DNA of 64,000 nucleotides from Erigeron canadensis (Eukaryota > Streptophyta > Magnoliopsida > Asterales > Asteraceae). The translations under genes and the position numbers were made by a program. The stretch is from positions 44,710,275 to 44,774,274 of the forward strand of contig NC_057764.1 in NCBI RefSeq assembly GCF_010389155.1, in the 5' to 3' direction. The notes under the pieces were generated by a model. That model had not been told where the DNA came from, searched no databases, and saw only the letters and a list, made by a program, of their open reading frames with translations. Of this stretch, positions 36,101 to 57,989 are shown in pieces (the stretch's first letter is position 1; every line of letters begins with the position of its first letter).

Positions 36101-36917
36101 GATATCATTGAAAGAGTTTCGATTGTTGTAATCTTAAAGTCTTTTAATATCGTTAATTACGACCTCCTCTTGATCTTTAAATCTTCGGATCTCGTTAATT
36201 ACGACTTTTGCTTCATCAGGATCCATATGAATAGACGTTGTACCGTCATAATTGCCGACTCCATATGAATGTGTTGTGTGTATTTTAGGGTATAGAGAAG
36301 ACAGATATTAATGTGTAATGACTTAATGTGTCTGCTTTTGATGAAGGGTATTTTTATTTATTGGGAGAGGGAAGACTAAAGGGGTGAGGAAGGGCAAAAA
36401 CGTAAAATCACATGTCCCAAATTTTGTAAACATTCAACATGGGTGGATAATTTTTAATAGGGAGTATAGATTAGATAAAGAAAATCGTGTGACCCCGCAA
36501 TCCATATATAGGCAAAGAAATGATATATCCTTGTAAAAATGAGAAAGACTGGACTTACAAACACATCTGCCACCCATGTGGGGTGTGATAATGAAGAGTG
36601 AGAAAAATGTAAAATAAATAACATACCTGGTCAATCTTGCGTAAATTGTTGGTAACTGGTAAGTGCAACATATCTCTGTAAAAATCATATTACTAGGTAA
36701 ATACTTAAAAAAGAAAATTTTTGCAAGTCATTCTATAGATAACTTGGAGACATTACAATAAAGTTAAATGTTGCAATTTAAATTCTAACTAATATTAATT
36801 TTTATTTCAGGAATGACATTCTTCTCGTATATGGTGGAAGACAAGTCTCCTAGTGGTTTGTCATATGTCGAGTTCTTAGTACATGTCCATAGACAAATTC
36901 AAAATAAAATGACTTGA
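28224..36917 (+). CDS. SEC24A: SEC24-type COPII coat protein (cargo adaptor)
   Basis: 21 coding exons: 28224-29174, 29705-29779, 29865-30075, 30552-30679, 30773-30892, 31378-31458, 31557-31634, 31752-31844, 32352-32406, 32518-32594, 32765-32836, 32957-33040, 33146-33265, 33856-33924, 34026-34242, 34733-34897, 35058-35203, 35293-35472, 35757-35845, 35939-35970, 36811-36917. All junctions keep frame and total 1049 residues, close to Arabidopsis SEC24A. Residues 1-317 are a Pro/Gly-rich disordered region. A zinc finger has cysteines at 387, 390, 409 and 412 (VRCKRC and ICNFCG). Then come the Sec24 trunk (VFFFLIDVSMNALQTG, GIATFDSTIHFYNLKRALQQ), beta-sandwich, helical and gelsolin-like parts (QQYDNPLSKKLNEVVNEIR). 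SEC24 binds SEC23 and selects cargo for ER-to-Golgi vesicles. Intron 9 starts with GC; intron 20 carries a Helitron. Assignment to the SEC24A type rests on remembered similarity. Confidence 0.97.
30127..30167. repeat. (AT)n microsatellite in SEC24 intron 3
   Basis: An uninterrupted AT dinucleotide run of about 41 bases. Confidence 0.95.
32407..32517 (+). other. SEC24 intron 9: GC-AG intron carrying a copy of exon 10 sequence
   Basis: The donor is CAG|GCAAGT, the usual form of the minor GC-AG class, and the acceptor is TTTCAG. Using it joins TTTCAATCAG to TCTTGCCTTCT with the conserved SEC24 reading FQSVLPSVG. The intron (32472-32496) contains 25 bases identical to exon 10 at 32556-32580. Confidence 0.85.
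36074..36470 (-). mobile_element. Helitron inserted in SEC24 intron 20, CTCG-ended family
   Basis: The plus-strand left end is A|CGAGCATGATACCCGCGCG; the minus-strand 5' end is TCTATACTCCCTATTAAA after A. The 397-bp element explains most of the length of the 840-bp intron. No coding capacity is seen. Confidence 0.65.
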
Positions 36918-39319
36918 TGTTCTTGTCAGAAAATTACTTCAGTTTTGGTTACGTTATTGGGTTAGTACTTATACTTGAGGGGTTTGAGCCAAAAGAAGCG
37001 AAGTTCGAAAAGTTGGACTAGTTTTCATGGTTTCATCCATTTCTGGTGAAAAATAGTGAGGGAACAAATTTGATGGTAATTTCTCTCTAAGTGTAGCTTA
37101 AAATTATAAAATATACAGCTTTGGTCCGGTTTATAGTCATTACCATCAAAGATGGTTTGAGATATTAGTTTGTATATGTATTGTTCTTTTATAGTGTGAA
37201 TTTGACTTATTTTAGCGTAACAAGTTTCTTTTAGTTATATCCTTGGGATTAATTGTTTAGAAGTGCAGGATTAATGTAATTATTTGCTGATCAGTGAGTT
37301 ATGAATTTTATTAATTAGAATAATTATCTTTGTATTAATTTTCATCTTCTTGACTTGACATATACAAAGATGAAATTATCAAATTAAACAACTTGATGGA
37401 TATTATATATATATATAAAAGGGAAGAAGAAAAAGAACCTGACCTGGTATCACATTCCTGTCTTCTAACACATGGGCCTATGGTCCGGCCCAATGTTAAT
37501 ACTAGTACTCTACTACTCTAGTATTAAAGATGTGTAATCATGAATCATGATGTGAAAGTGAAACATACGGTGTACTCTCTGCTATGCCGTTCGAAAATAC
37601 GGTGTACTCTCCAGGCATATAGGCATGTTAGGTTACATTCGAGTAACGAGACCCAAAAGTTTGTTTAAATCACCACGATTAAACCTAGCTCACATACTCA
37701 ATCACAGGAAATCTGGACCATCTTCGAACTATAGATACGACTAATAGAGTAATATATGAGGAAAGTGAATGTGCGCCTCTATCAAAACTTAAGTATATTA
37801 CTCTCCACATTAATTTTTTATTTATTTAATGTATAATGAATAAATGATTTGGTCTATATGTTTTATATAAATTAAAATATTAACATATGAAAGGTTTTAT
37901 GACTCTATTTTTTTTTTACTTAATAAACTTAATAGTTAATAACTTAATCATTAAGTTAAATTTGATGTTTCCTTTTTGACTTAATAAATAAACAAAAATA
38001 ACCGTCAATTACATATATTTTACTTAATACAGACAAACATTCTTTATGTATTCAACCATTTAATACACTCAGCACTTAATGACTAAAAAAAAACAAGCCC
38101 CCTCATTACTTATATTATATATGCAAACAATTTAACCAGCCAAAAATCAGCTTCAATTCCCTTTCAAAAAATAGTAACACCACCACCTACCGATAAGTGT
38201 CCATCTAACATCAACGATACCATCCGTTTAAGCTTACGAATATAAATATATACGGCCTCATCGGGCTATTCCCGTAACCGTTCCGGCCACCCCAAGATGT
38301 TCACTTTGGGCGGTTTGAAATCTAAGAACTCTTCCAAGGAAAAAACATTATGGTCACCTTAGTGGTGGTTACGAAAACCTTGATTTAGCATGTAAATATT
38401 AGAAAGAATGTTGACATGAAAATGCTTTTTAATGAATCAGTATGAAAACATTATCCATGCATAACTCATAAGTAGATGTTACTATGACCATATTTTTAAG
38501 TATATAAAAAGAATAATGTATTGTAATAATGTACTTTCAAAATATCTTAATTAATTTGTCCTGAACCTATTTTCTTAAAATAACATGTTTACATTTTTGT
38601 TTTTTTCCTGTCCATACATTTAATATTTTTCAACAGAATATAATCACATCATCATATTGACATTTCGGGATCATTTAAAAGTTGTGTTCAAACAGCCTCT
38701 AATGTGTTTTAAATGCAATTGAAAGTATATCGTTTCAACAGAATTTCTAAGATTCAAGTGTTATTTTAGAAACTTTTGTTTTTGAAAATAGAGGTTTAAT
38801 CACCATTCCTTCCAAATTCCAAAATGGCGAGAGATCTTTTGGTATCAACCTCTGCACCTTTTAAGTGAAGATAAACAAAAGTCCACATCTTACTTGCTCA
38901 ATATCTCGTAGAGTACGAGATTGTATCTGTTAGATTTCATTTTAGAATTTTTTTTCTGACCTGGGAAAAAAAATTTTTTTTGTTATTTTAGATAATAATA
39001 TATCAAGATAAATTTATGGCTACTCCTAGAATTTTGTTTATTCTCATTGGAGTCATTTATATGATGGTGAACCAGAAAATGCGGAAAGAACATGTACACA
39101 CATGATGCTAGTATTACTTCAAAAACATCTCCAACCTCTTTAAATGCTGCTTTGTGTATTTACAACTATACCTGGGAAATACATTCCCAAAACAAATGCA
39201 ACATTTTTTCTGTACATTTCATGCAGCAATTTCAATTTGCCAACGTTTTAATTTTGTTGACAGGAGTGAGTCAGTGAGACGAGCATTGTCAAAGGAAACA
39301 AAAATGAACTAAAAAAAAG
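36918..39319. other. Region between the convergent SEC24 and ALE2 genes
   Basis: It includes both 3' flanks. A short tandem repeat of TACGGTGTACTCTC occurs at about 37568 and 37599. A GC-richer block at 38190-38345 is a possible retroelement remnant but no protein motif is readable. No gene is seen. Confidence 0.45.
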
Positions 39320-49810
<10,491 letters not shown>

Positions 49811-50527
49811 ATATACTAATATAACAAAATATAACTCATATTATATATTAAATATAATAAATACAATATATACACACTGAACATGTAAAATCTTGAAGCA
49901 ACAATAAAAGAAGAGAGAGAATGAGTTGGATCAAAGAAGACCCACAAACAAACAGTAAGCAACAAGCAATGAAGAGAAAGAAAGGCAGTTCCTTTAAACA
50001 CCATAGAGAGGTTTCATTTTTTATAATATAAAATAATTATTAACTGATTAATATCAATTATTATTCTTAATATTAAATTAAAAGAGTGTAACAAAATGCT
50101 CTGTTATTTGCAGCTGATTCTTAAGGATTAGTAGTAGCATGTTATTGTTACAGTTACAAAACAACTGTAGTCTTTTGAAAATGAGTGTGTAATATTATAT
50201 TAGTAGTTGTATTTTGTATTATTATACAGAAAATTAAAAAATAAGAATATATGCTTGTAGTATATTACCAAGATAAAAAGAATAAGAAAAACAACACTTG
50301 AGACAATCAAGATTGATTCTTTTATATATTTGTATTAAATAATTGACCTTTTTTTTTTTTACTAAATTTAACAAATTTCAAGAATCAATAAAGAGTTGGT
50401 GGGAAGGAATGGTTGTCTATATATTTTTTTACATAGGAATTTTCTTGAGATTAGGAAAATAACAAAATACTATAGTAAAAGAATAACTATACAGACTAAA
50501 AAAATGGTTGAATAGTAGAAAAGTTTA

Positions 50528-50615
50528 ATGAAAAGATAAGAAAAGTGTAAGATTAAAAAGTATTGGCCAAAAGATAAGAAAAGTGTAAGATCAAAAAGTA
50601 TTGGCCGTTTGACTA
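50528..50615. repeat. 44-bp tandem duplication
   Basis: AAAAGATAAGAAAAGTGTAA followed by GAT(T/C)AAAAAGTATTGGCC occurs twice head to tail with one difference. Confidence 0.85.
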
Positions 50616-50841
50616 ATAGCTACAAATCATGGTTTTTAAGTTGATGATGTTGGGCTATGGGAAAGAAATAAAGAGGTGGCATGTGTCAATTTGCATTTGA
50701 CAACTCACCTTCTTTTGCGTCCATCCATTTCATGACAAACCATTTTTGTGTAATTTTTAGTAGTATCTGTACTTTTATTTCATCACTTCTATTTTACATT
50801 ACGTGTGTGACACAATCAACATACATTTGAATAAAAGAAGA

Positions 50842-50951
50842 TTAAATTGGAAGTAATAATAGTTGACAAAAGATATGGTTTTAATATAAATAAAACTAAA
50901 TTACTAGTTTGATTAAATTGTAAGTAATAATAGTTTGACAAAAGATATGGT
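50842..50951. repeat. Direct repeat of about 41 bp, 69 bp apart
   Basis: GATTAAATTG(G/T)AAGTAATAA followed by TAGT(T)TGACAAAAGATATGGTT occurs at 50842 and again at 50911. Confidence 0.8.
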
Positions 50952-51545
50952 TATTTTTTTCCAGACATTCAGTCAGTATGCGATATCAAGAAAAGTACAC
51001 GGTATAATGGTGAAGTCTTATACGTACTCTAGACAACGAGATTCAAGTTCGAATTCGAGTCACCATGTAGTTGTCCGAATATATATTAGTAGCATATAAT
51101 TAACAACTTTTATTTTACAGTTTATAATAGTAATCTATGAAGTTATATGTAAAAAACTTCTAACTTAAACATAATTATTTTCAAATATTAACATAATATT
51201 TCAACGTTTAAACTCAATTGTATAAATAACATATAAAGTTCAACAAATTTAAGATTTCATTAAAAAGGAAAAAAAATGTTTGACCCGAGTTTTGACCCAA
51301 TTCGACCAATTTTTAATCGAGTCGGTCGATTTTAGACCGACTCAAACAAATTTGACCAAAGTTAACCTAATTCTTGACTCATTGATTGATTTTTAGTTCC
51401 CGTTGAATCGAATCCTCATGCCTTAGTTCCATATTAATTTGTCGATCTGGTTTATTTTTACAAACTTGGTTACAACCAAGTTGGTTGTTACTATCAAGAT
51501 CCTCAAATTAAATACAAACTTTCCATAAATAAAAGCTAATAAAAA

Positions 51546-51818
51546 CTAGCACGGTATCCACGCAATGCAACGATGGTTATAGTGTCGACGGTGTGATGGT
51601 GGGGGTGATTGTTCATGGTAAAGACGACATTGGATAGTGTAAATAATAGATTAAATAATAATTGATGTAAAGAGTTAATGAATATTTTTTAAAATAAAAA
51701 GGATTAACACTGCAATTTAAAGGATTAACATTGCAATTTAATCGCTAAAATCATTTTAAACAATTCTGTCTATGTAACTTTCAACAAGAAAAATTATCTT
51801 TTTACAATATAATATAGA
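51546..51818 (-). mobile_element. Short non-autonomous Helitron
   Basis: The plus strand starts A|CTAGCACGGTATCCACGCAA and ends CAATATAATATAGA|T. Read on the minus strand it is TCTATATTATATTG ... GCATTGCGTGGATACCGTG then CTAG before T. Both ends and the A/T insertion site fit Helitrons. It is 273 bp with no gene. Confidence 0.75.
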
Positions 51819-51843
51819 TAAATGATATATATATATATATATG

Positions 51844-52391
51844 ATAGAGATCAAATGAGAGTGTACCGTAATGAAAGAAGGGTGAGAAGGTTCATTTTTG
51901 ATTTTTTTTAACTTGTTTTTTAAACTTTTTTCCTTTTTTTCATTATCTCTTTAATTAAATTATTACATATAAAAATTTAAAAAAAGTTTTAAAAATATAT
52001 TTTTTTTCAAATGGCGTAGTCCGTAAGCTATAGGCGAAGCCTTTCGGCTTATGGCGGAGCCATAATAGCTAAGGGCGAAGCTCGTTAGGTAGATCACCCC
52101 ATCATCGAGCACCACCTATGACCTATCACCCTCTATTACCTATCACTCTTACCAGCTACCCTTATTAATATTCTTAAGAACGAAACCCGTACCGTACCCT
52201 TACATGTATAACAATCTAACTCGGGTTAGAAATTTTTATTTTTTTAAAATTTTTTTTTTATGTATTGAATTAATTAAAAAAAAGAATAAAAAAAGTGAAA
52301 AAAAAATAAAACTAAAAAAAAACAAACTAAAAAAAATAAAAAAAACGAACCTTCTCTCTCTTTAACAATCTTTTCTCTCGATTTCTACCCT
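51844..52391. mobile_element. Foldback element related to 761-1770
   Basis: The left end is ATAGAGATCAAATGAGAG and continues AGAAGGTTC. The right end, read inverted, is GGGTAGAAATCGAGAG and continues AGAAGGTTCG. The inner arms are T-rich on the left and A-rich on the right. The centre holds a GC-richer segment (about 52010-52210) with repeated GGCGAAGC motifs. Both flanks are AT dinucleotide runs. Confidence 0.65.
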
Positions 52392-52429
52392 ATATATATA
52401 TATACCCTATATATATATATATCAAAACT

Positions 52430-53100
52430 CTTGACCCCATATATCCAAAAGTTTTAATCCACTCTAATAGATCAATACATATAATTAAGATAAATATGTT
52501 TTAATATATGATTAAATTATTCGGTAAATAAAATATATTATTAATAATTTTACCTTTTAAGTTGAGTATTTTGTTTTATCATATCTCATACCATATGTTT
52601 TTATCTCAATTTTAAACATAGTTTTAGACCTATATTCTAAGTATATTTATCATTTAAGACAAAAAAAATGAAATAAAATTCATTCAATACAAAAAATACA
52701 ATTAGGATTGGGACATATCATTTTTGTATAATCTTCAATAATCAATAGTAATATTATTGATACCGAGACTCATACAAAACAGTACAATCCCACATTTATC
52801 CTTAGTTTTATCATCTCTGTGAAGTTCCAAGCTACAACATTTTGACCAAAAGGTATCTCTATACCGAATCGATATAAATGTGTGAATGTCAGTTGTTTGT
52901 CCAGTGGCAACTATTATTTATTTATTTTTTATTTTATTATCGGAAGTAATCGATTTTTAAGTTATAAAGTAAAAGTGTTAACCTAAACGAATAAAAAGAC
53001 AGGTGGTTTTGATCCACTCATATTAGTATGATGATGATATTGTGGTCATAAATTCAAAATTTTATTACACATTATCTATAATAGTTAATTTACTAAATTA
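52430..53100. other. Intergenic AT-rich region
   Basis: No coding blocks or transposon ends recognised. Confidence 0.4.
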
Positions 53101-53103
53101 TAG

Positions 53104-53130
53104 AGCTGTGTCCAACACTGGACACGGGAC
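53104..53130 (-). other. Candidate Helitron 3' terminal hairpin
   Basis: The minus strand reads CCCGTGTCCAGTGTTGGACAC; GTGTCC pairs with GGACAC. It lies about 130 bases beyond the helicase remnant's stop, where a Helitron 3' hairpin is expected. The terminal CTRR tetranucleotide is not clear. Confidence 0.45.
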
Positions 53131-53260
53131 TTACAACATTATTAATATTAGATATTACTACATGTAACTCATAAAAGCTTATAAGTTCAAAGTTGAAGAT
53201 TTAAGTAGATACTAAGTATTCAATTCAAATGTCAATAATGTTAAACTAATATAAAGAAAA

Positions 53261-53463
53261 CTAATAATAAAATAACATTGGAAACATATACCCTCCTTCA
53301 TCATTTGAAAAAATTCTATCATAGACGAAATTTGTTGTAGTATTTTTTGTCTTCTCATCTTTATAACATATTAACACCTTAAAGCCCGTTCTCGACTTAA
53401 CTCGAGATACTGCAATGTACAATTGTTCGTGTGTGAAACCGGGTTTTGTAGATAGAAACCAAT
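53261..53463 (-). pseudogene. Helitron helicase (Pif1-like) C-terminal remnant
   Basis: An open stretch on the minus strand encodes FLSTKPGFTHEQLYIAVSRV, then KSRTGFKVLI, and ends TTNFVYDRIFSN plus a short tail and a stop at 53261-53263. FTHxQLYxAxSRVxSRxGxKxLI is the diagnostic last motif of Pif1-type helicases encoded by Helitrons, usually followed by a (V)VYxEIFxN motif, here VYDRIFSN. No helicase core or Rep domain is found upstream, so only the last 60-odd residues survive. It is too short and lacks a start codon, so it would be missed by open-frame searches. Confidence 0.8.
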
Positions 53464-53469
53464 TTTAAA

Positions 53470-55450
53470 AACATTGTAAAAATAATTATTTTAGTTATTT
53501 GTTTTGTATTAATTACATAAAATTATGTAAAAAACTAAACGATGATATCAACGAGAGCCAACTTGATAAAATCGAGCGATATGATTGGTTAATAAGTCAT
53601 TAGTTCAACTGTCTTTTAGTATATATTAAAATTAAAATTAAAATTAAAATAGTACAATTACTATTAAAATCTTAATATATTTACATTAAATTTAATTTAT
53701 TCTTAATTAATTAATTATATATAAGATAAAACATATTATTGGATATATATTAGCTATTATTATGTATTTATTATATTAAATTTATCGGGGTAAAAAGTGT
53801 AAATTTGTGATTAGAAATTAAAAAAAGTGTAAAGTAAAGTCAAAATTGAAAACAATAGTCAACATTATGAAATCAATAGCTATGATTGGTCGATAAGTTA
53901 TTAGAGCAATTATGTTTTAGTATAATAAAAGATTCGATTACCAGTAGTATATGATCTAAAGAAAAAATGAAAGTGAATGTTGTCGCCTTTCACGTGTCAA
54001 AAACCACAACATGAAAGTTACACAAGAGATTAGATTCCCTTTTTGTGAGGTAGCTTCTTAAACATGTGATACGTACACCCAATATTTGGTGGGCTCATTT
54101 GATTATTCATCAGTCATCACTACACTTCAAAAAACGAAGGTATTACAGTATTTGTTTTGCATTAAGATCAGTTTTTAGTTAATTATTTTATGAGACATAC
54201 GAAACATAATACTGTATCGTGTCAAGCTTAATTTTTTTTATAAAAAAAGAAAAAAAGAAAAAGTGGATGACCTATACGAATGTAACAGAACAAAATTTTG
54301 CGAAGACTTCTTGTAATTGTTTGACTGCAAATTCTTTATCTAATAAACAAACGAACATATAATTATTTATTAAATTGTTCGCTAAATCTTATTTGTCCAT
54401 TTATAGTATGATATACGAGTACATATTTACACACATACATTAATTAATTAAGTATTCCTACACAACTCTAATAATTAACAAGTTGGGCAATCATGCATGG
54501 TGCGTATCTAAGTGGCTGCATGTTTTACCCCGAATGACATTTAATGTTGTAGATATCGTACTGTTTGGTGATTTATCCGGAGGTTTTCTCTGTGAACTAC
54601 CACGATGATATCCTACCCGGTGGATTAGAGCCCGCATATAGGCTCTGACCGAACGAAAACATAAACAAAAAAGAACAATATATATCTAAAACATTATATG
54701 TTTATGTTTGTGTTACCGTGTTCATTTATTTGTTTCAAAATGACCGAAAGAAGAAGATTATTCTAATAATACATAAGTATGCATTTAATTAATGTTAGTG
54801 TTATCTTAGCTTAAATTTAAACCAGCAAACAAGAATACAAAAATTATGTTCGTTTAAATGTTTGTATTATTTGTTCGTCTAAACTTAAACGAACTCTGTT
54901 TGTATTTGTATGTTTTGTTTATAGGCCTAACTATAGGAGTAGTTTTAGTTACTCATAGAAGTATAATTTATGTCCGTCTTGGTATTAATCGAGAGTTAAA
55001 ACTAAAAAGTTGCACACCTTGATAAATAATATTGTGTTGTAACATTAATTTGTAAATGCATGATATATTCTTTTATGCTTAACATTATCTTTTCACATAG
55101 ACACATACTCACATATATAGCCAATCAAAGTATATCTGTCAATTCTAGTGAAATTAAATGCGCATTCAAAAACCAAATATGAAAAGCTTATGTGATGACT
55201 AGGTAGGATATGAAATGGGACAAGAGGAAGATTGATATTTGAGACCACATGAAATCTAAGGACAAAACAAATAATGTCTTCCTTCCTTGAAACTATAGTA
55301 CGTTGTGTAATAAAAGTTTAACTCTTAACAAAAACGAAGACAAGAAACTATATGCAGTGTTCATCAAAAGATATATACAAAATAAACTACAAAAGTGAAT
55401 ATCAGATTTTCTTATATTTAAGTTTAGGTATGTAATTTTTCGTATATTAA
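53470..55450. other. Intergenic region, no gene seen
   Basis: It includes an AAAATT repeat near 53622-53650 and a GC-richer block at 54480-54650 of unknown origin. An open frame of 102 codons on the minus strand (55293-55601) overlaps the inverted-repeat block that follows and has no domain. Confidence 0.4.
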
Positions 55451-55451
55451 T

Positions 55452-56180
55452 ACTACATTTTTGAGTTTTTTTTACCAAAGAAAATAAAGGGAATGATAAG
55501 AAATGTATTGCTTTTGCATTCTTGAATTTCTTTTTACATAGGAAAAGAATAGAATGGATAGGATAATTTAAGTGTTTTGGAGCCCAATTTTTTCCGGCCA
55601 TATATGGTCTGATTTGGATGGAAATATTACTATTCTGTTGTTAATTACAAATCTACCCCTTAACAAACCCTTTCTTCTCTACTGTTGGCGGCAATCCTTT
55701 CTGGGTTGTTTTCTATTGTATAATGGTTTAGAATAATGAGGGGTTTTCATTCTAGAACAAGTGTACAAAATTTGATTCAATCGAAGAGAAAAACATTAGC
55801 AAGAAAGAAATATCAATGATAATTGAGGAAAGCATTATCTTTTAACCCATTTTTGAGATACTCCATGTGCCGCCTCAATATTTGGAATAGGAGAGTTTCA
55901 GATTTTTAGCTAACCTCTAAATTGAATTTGGTATTTTTTTTATACTGTTTTATAATATTTCGGTGTTCAGATCCAGTTCTGAGATTAAAGCTTTTAAGAT
56001 TATATATAGAATGTACATAATTGTAAATTTGGATTTTAATTTTCATTTCTTTTATTTATTTTCTTCTCCTTTTTTTTCAACTCAAGAATGCATATTACAT
56101 AACACAATTTCTAATCATTTCTTATAATTTCTATCCTTTCCCTATCTTTTCTTTCCACTTTAAACTCGAGAATGTAGTGT
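55452..56180. mobile_element. Nested inverted-repeat MITE
   Basis: Left motifs CATTTTTGAGTTTTTTTT (55455) and GCATTCTTGAATTTC (55517) face right motifs AACTCAAGAATGCA (56078) and AAACTCGAGAATGTAG (56162). This is the same family and the same copy-within-copy arrangement as 27375-27826. Confidence 0.5.
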
Positions 56181-56339
56181 AAGAGTAATATTTTAATTGG
56201 ACATATTACATATGTAAATGGTTTGGGTCTCATGTTATAATGGATTAAAATATTATCATGTGAGAAATTTCATACATGAATTTATATATGAGACAACCTT
56301 ATAATATTCTCATCCCAGAATAAACAACGTACACATCAG

Positions 56340-56845
56340 AGTCGGCCCTGATGCTGGGCCAGCTGGGCTCAAACACTGAGCAACACTTTAAAAAGGGGCA
56401 GCAGTGTAGAAGTTCAGTTCATCCATTACTAGGTTCATTTAGTTGAAATTTAAAGCCCATGATAGGTATGGATTTAGTAATTACTAATTAGATTAATGAA
56501 ACGGTTAATAACAAAAAAAAACTTACTTGGATAACCAAACTACTCTTAAGAATCATATGCTTCGAGTCATACTCCAAATTAATAAAAAGAACCTTTCAAA
56601 TATACCGTTATGAATTAAAAAAAAAAAGCGATACATTGTTGATGATATTATACAAATATACTGGCCGCATAAATAGACAATAATAGCGGATATATATATT
56701 GATGATATTGCTGTGGATGCTTGGATCATAATGCCGCTGAAAAGGTAAAAAGAAGCGTCGCCATTGGAGTTACAGAGAAACGAGATGTAAAAGACTAGAA
56801 GATTAAGCCTTTGTGTAGCTTTGAATTTTGGATATATTATTCAAC
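56340..56845. other. Intergenic region with probable transposon remnant
   Basis: GTCGGCCCTGATGCTGGGCC at 56341-56360 resembles the GGGCCGGCCCT-type ends seen in some plant hAT elements. The other end is not found. Confidence 0.3.
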
Positions 56846-57059
56846 AAGATATCTCACCCGGGTGTTGCCTCGGAAGACAATACATTTGTTACGATTTAAT
56901 AGAAAAAATTATTTAAATCTATTAAAATAAATATTTGATTGAAATAACAAAATGTATAGAAATAAGTATATTAGTTACGACATTTTGATACGCGTTCATA
57001 TATCGAGGTTAACATACCACAAACTTTTTGAAGAAAACATGAATTATTTAAATGATTAA

Positions 57060-57965
57060 GAATAAAACAAAAATTGACATTTGTCAGTTAAAAAATTAAC
57101 AGTAAAACTTTTGTGTGAAAGTGAAAGTAGTTCGCATAAAAGCTTAGTGCTAAAAGGGTTAGAGGCTAAAATGTTGTGGTGAAAATAAAGAAAAATCAAA
57201 AAGTATAAAAGTTTAGTGTTAAAAGTGCAAAGGGTTAAAATGTTATGGTAAAAATAAAAAAAGTAAAAAGGTTATTATTCTTTGTATGCGACTATTAAAA
57301 AACGAACAGTAAACTTTTTGTGAGAAAATGAAAATAGTTCGCATAATAGTTTAGTGCTAAAAGTGTAAGAGACTGAAATGTTGTGGTGAAATAAAAGAAA
57401 ACCAAAAAGTATAAAACTTAGTGATAAAAGTGAAAAGAGTTAAAGTGGTGAAAATAAAAAGAATAAAAAGTTTGTGGTAAAAATATAATAAAATCAAAAA
57501 TTATAAAAGTTTAGTGTTAAAAGTGTGAAGAGTTAAACTATTGTGGTGAAAATAAAATGAAAAGAAAGTCTATGGTGAAAATAAAAGAAAATAAAAAGGT
57601 AGAAAAGTTAAGTGGTAAAAGTGTAAACATGTAAAGTACTGTGGTAAAAATAAAAAGAAAGAAAATTAAAAAGTATGAAGTTTAGTGCTAAAAAGTGAAA
57701 AAAGCTAAAGCATTGTGGCGAAAACAAAAAGAATAAAAAATTTGTGGTGAAAATAAAAGAAAATCGAAAAATATTAGAAGTTTAGTGCTAAAAGTGTAAA
57801 TAGTTAAAATATTGTGGTGAAACTAAAAAGAATAGAAAATTTGTTGTGAAAATAAAAGAAAATAAAAAGGTATAAAAGTTTAGTGTTAAAAGTGTAAAGT
57901 GTTAAAGTATTGTGGTGAAAATAAAAAGAAAATAAAGTTCACTATTCTTTACACGAAAATCCGTA
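57060..57965. repeat. Degenerate minisatellite, about nine units of 67-101 bp
   Basis: AAGTTTAGTGCTAAAAGTGT and variants recur at about 57142, 57209, 57349, 57416, 57509, 57607, 57679, 57780 and 57877. Each is followed by GTTAAA and TTGTGGTGAAAATAAA modules. Longer units contain an extra GAAAATAGTTCGCATAA segment. Confidence 0.85.
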
Positions 57966-57989
57966 CTTTTCTTTTTAATATATATATTA

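Larger units (their letters stand above)
49811..51545. other. Upstream region of the ALE2-type gene
   Basis: On the minus strand a TATA-like TATTATAAAAAATG lies near 50010-50025, which would give a leader of about 180-230 bases. Two tandem duplications lie further upstream (50528-50615 and 50842-50951). No gene is seen. Confidence 0.5.

Noticed and set aside
38190..38345. A GC-richer block between SEC24 and ALE2 as a possible gene fragment
   Set aside because: All frames contain stops and no motif could be read.
49816..50004. A 62-codon frame just upstream of the ALE2-type gene that looks like a signal or membrane peptide
   Set aside because: Its ATG lies at or above the likely transcription start set by the TATA-like sequence, and the hydrophobicity comes from T-rich leader sequence. 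It could be an upstream ORF only if the transcript starts farther out.
53400..53463. Host PIF1 helicase gene
   Set aside because: Only the last motif is present, next to a Helitron-type hairpin and in repeat-rich DNA; no helicase core exons are nearby.
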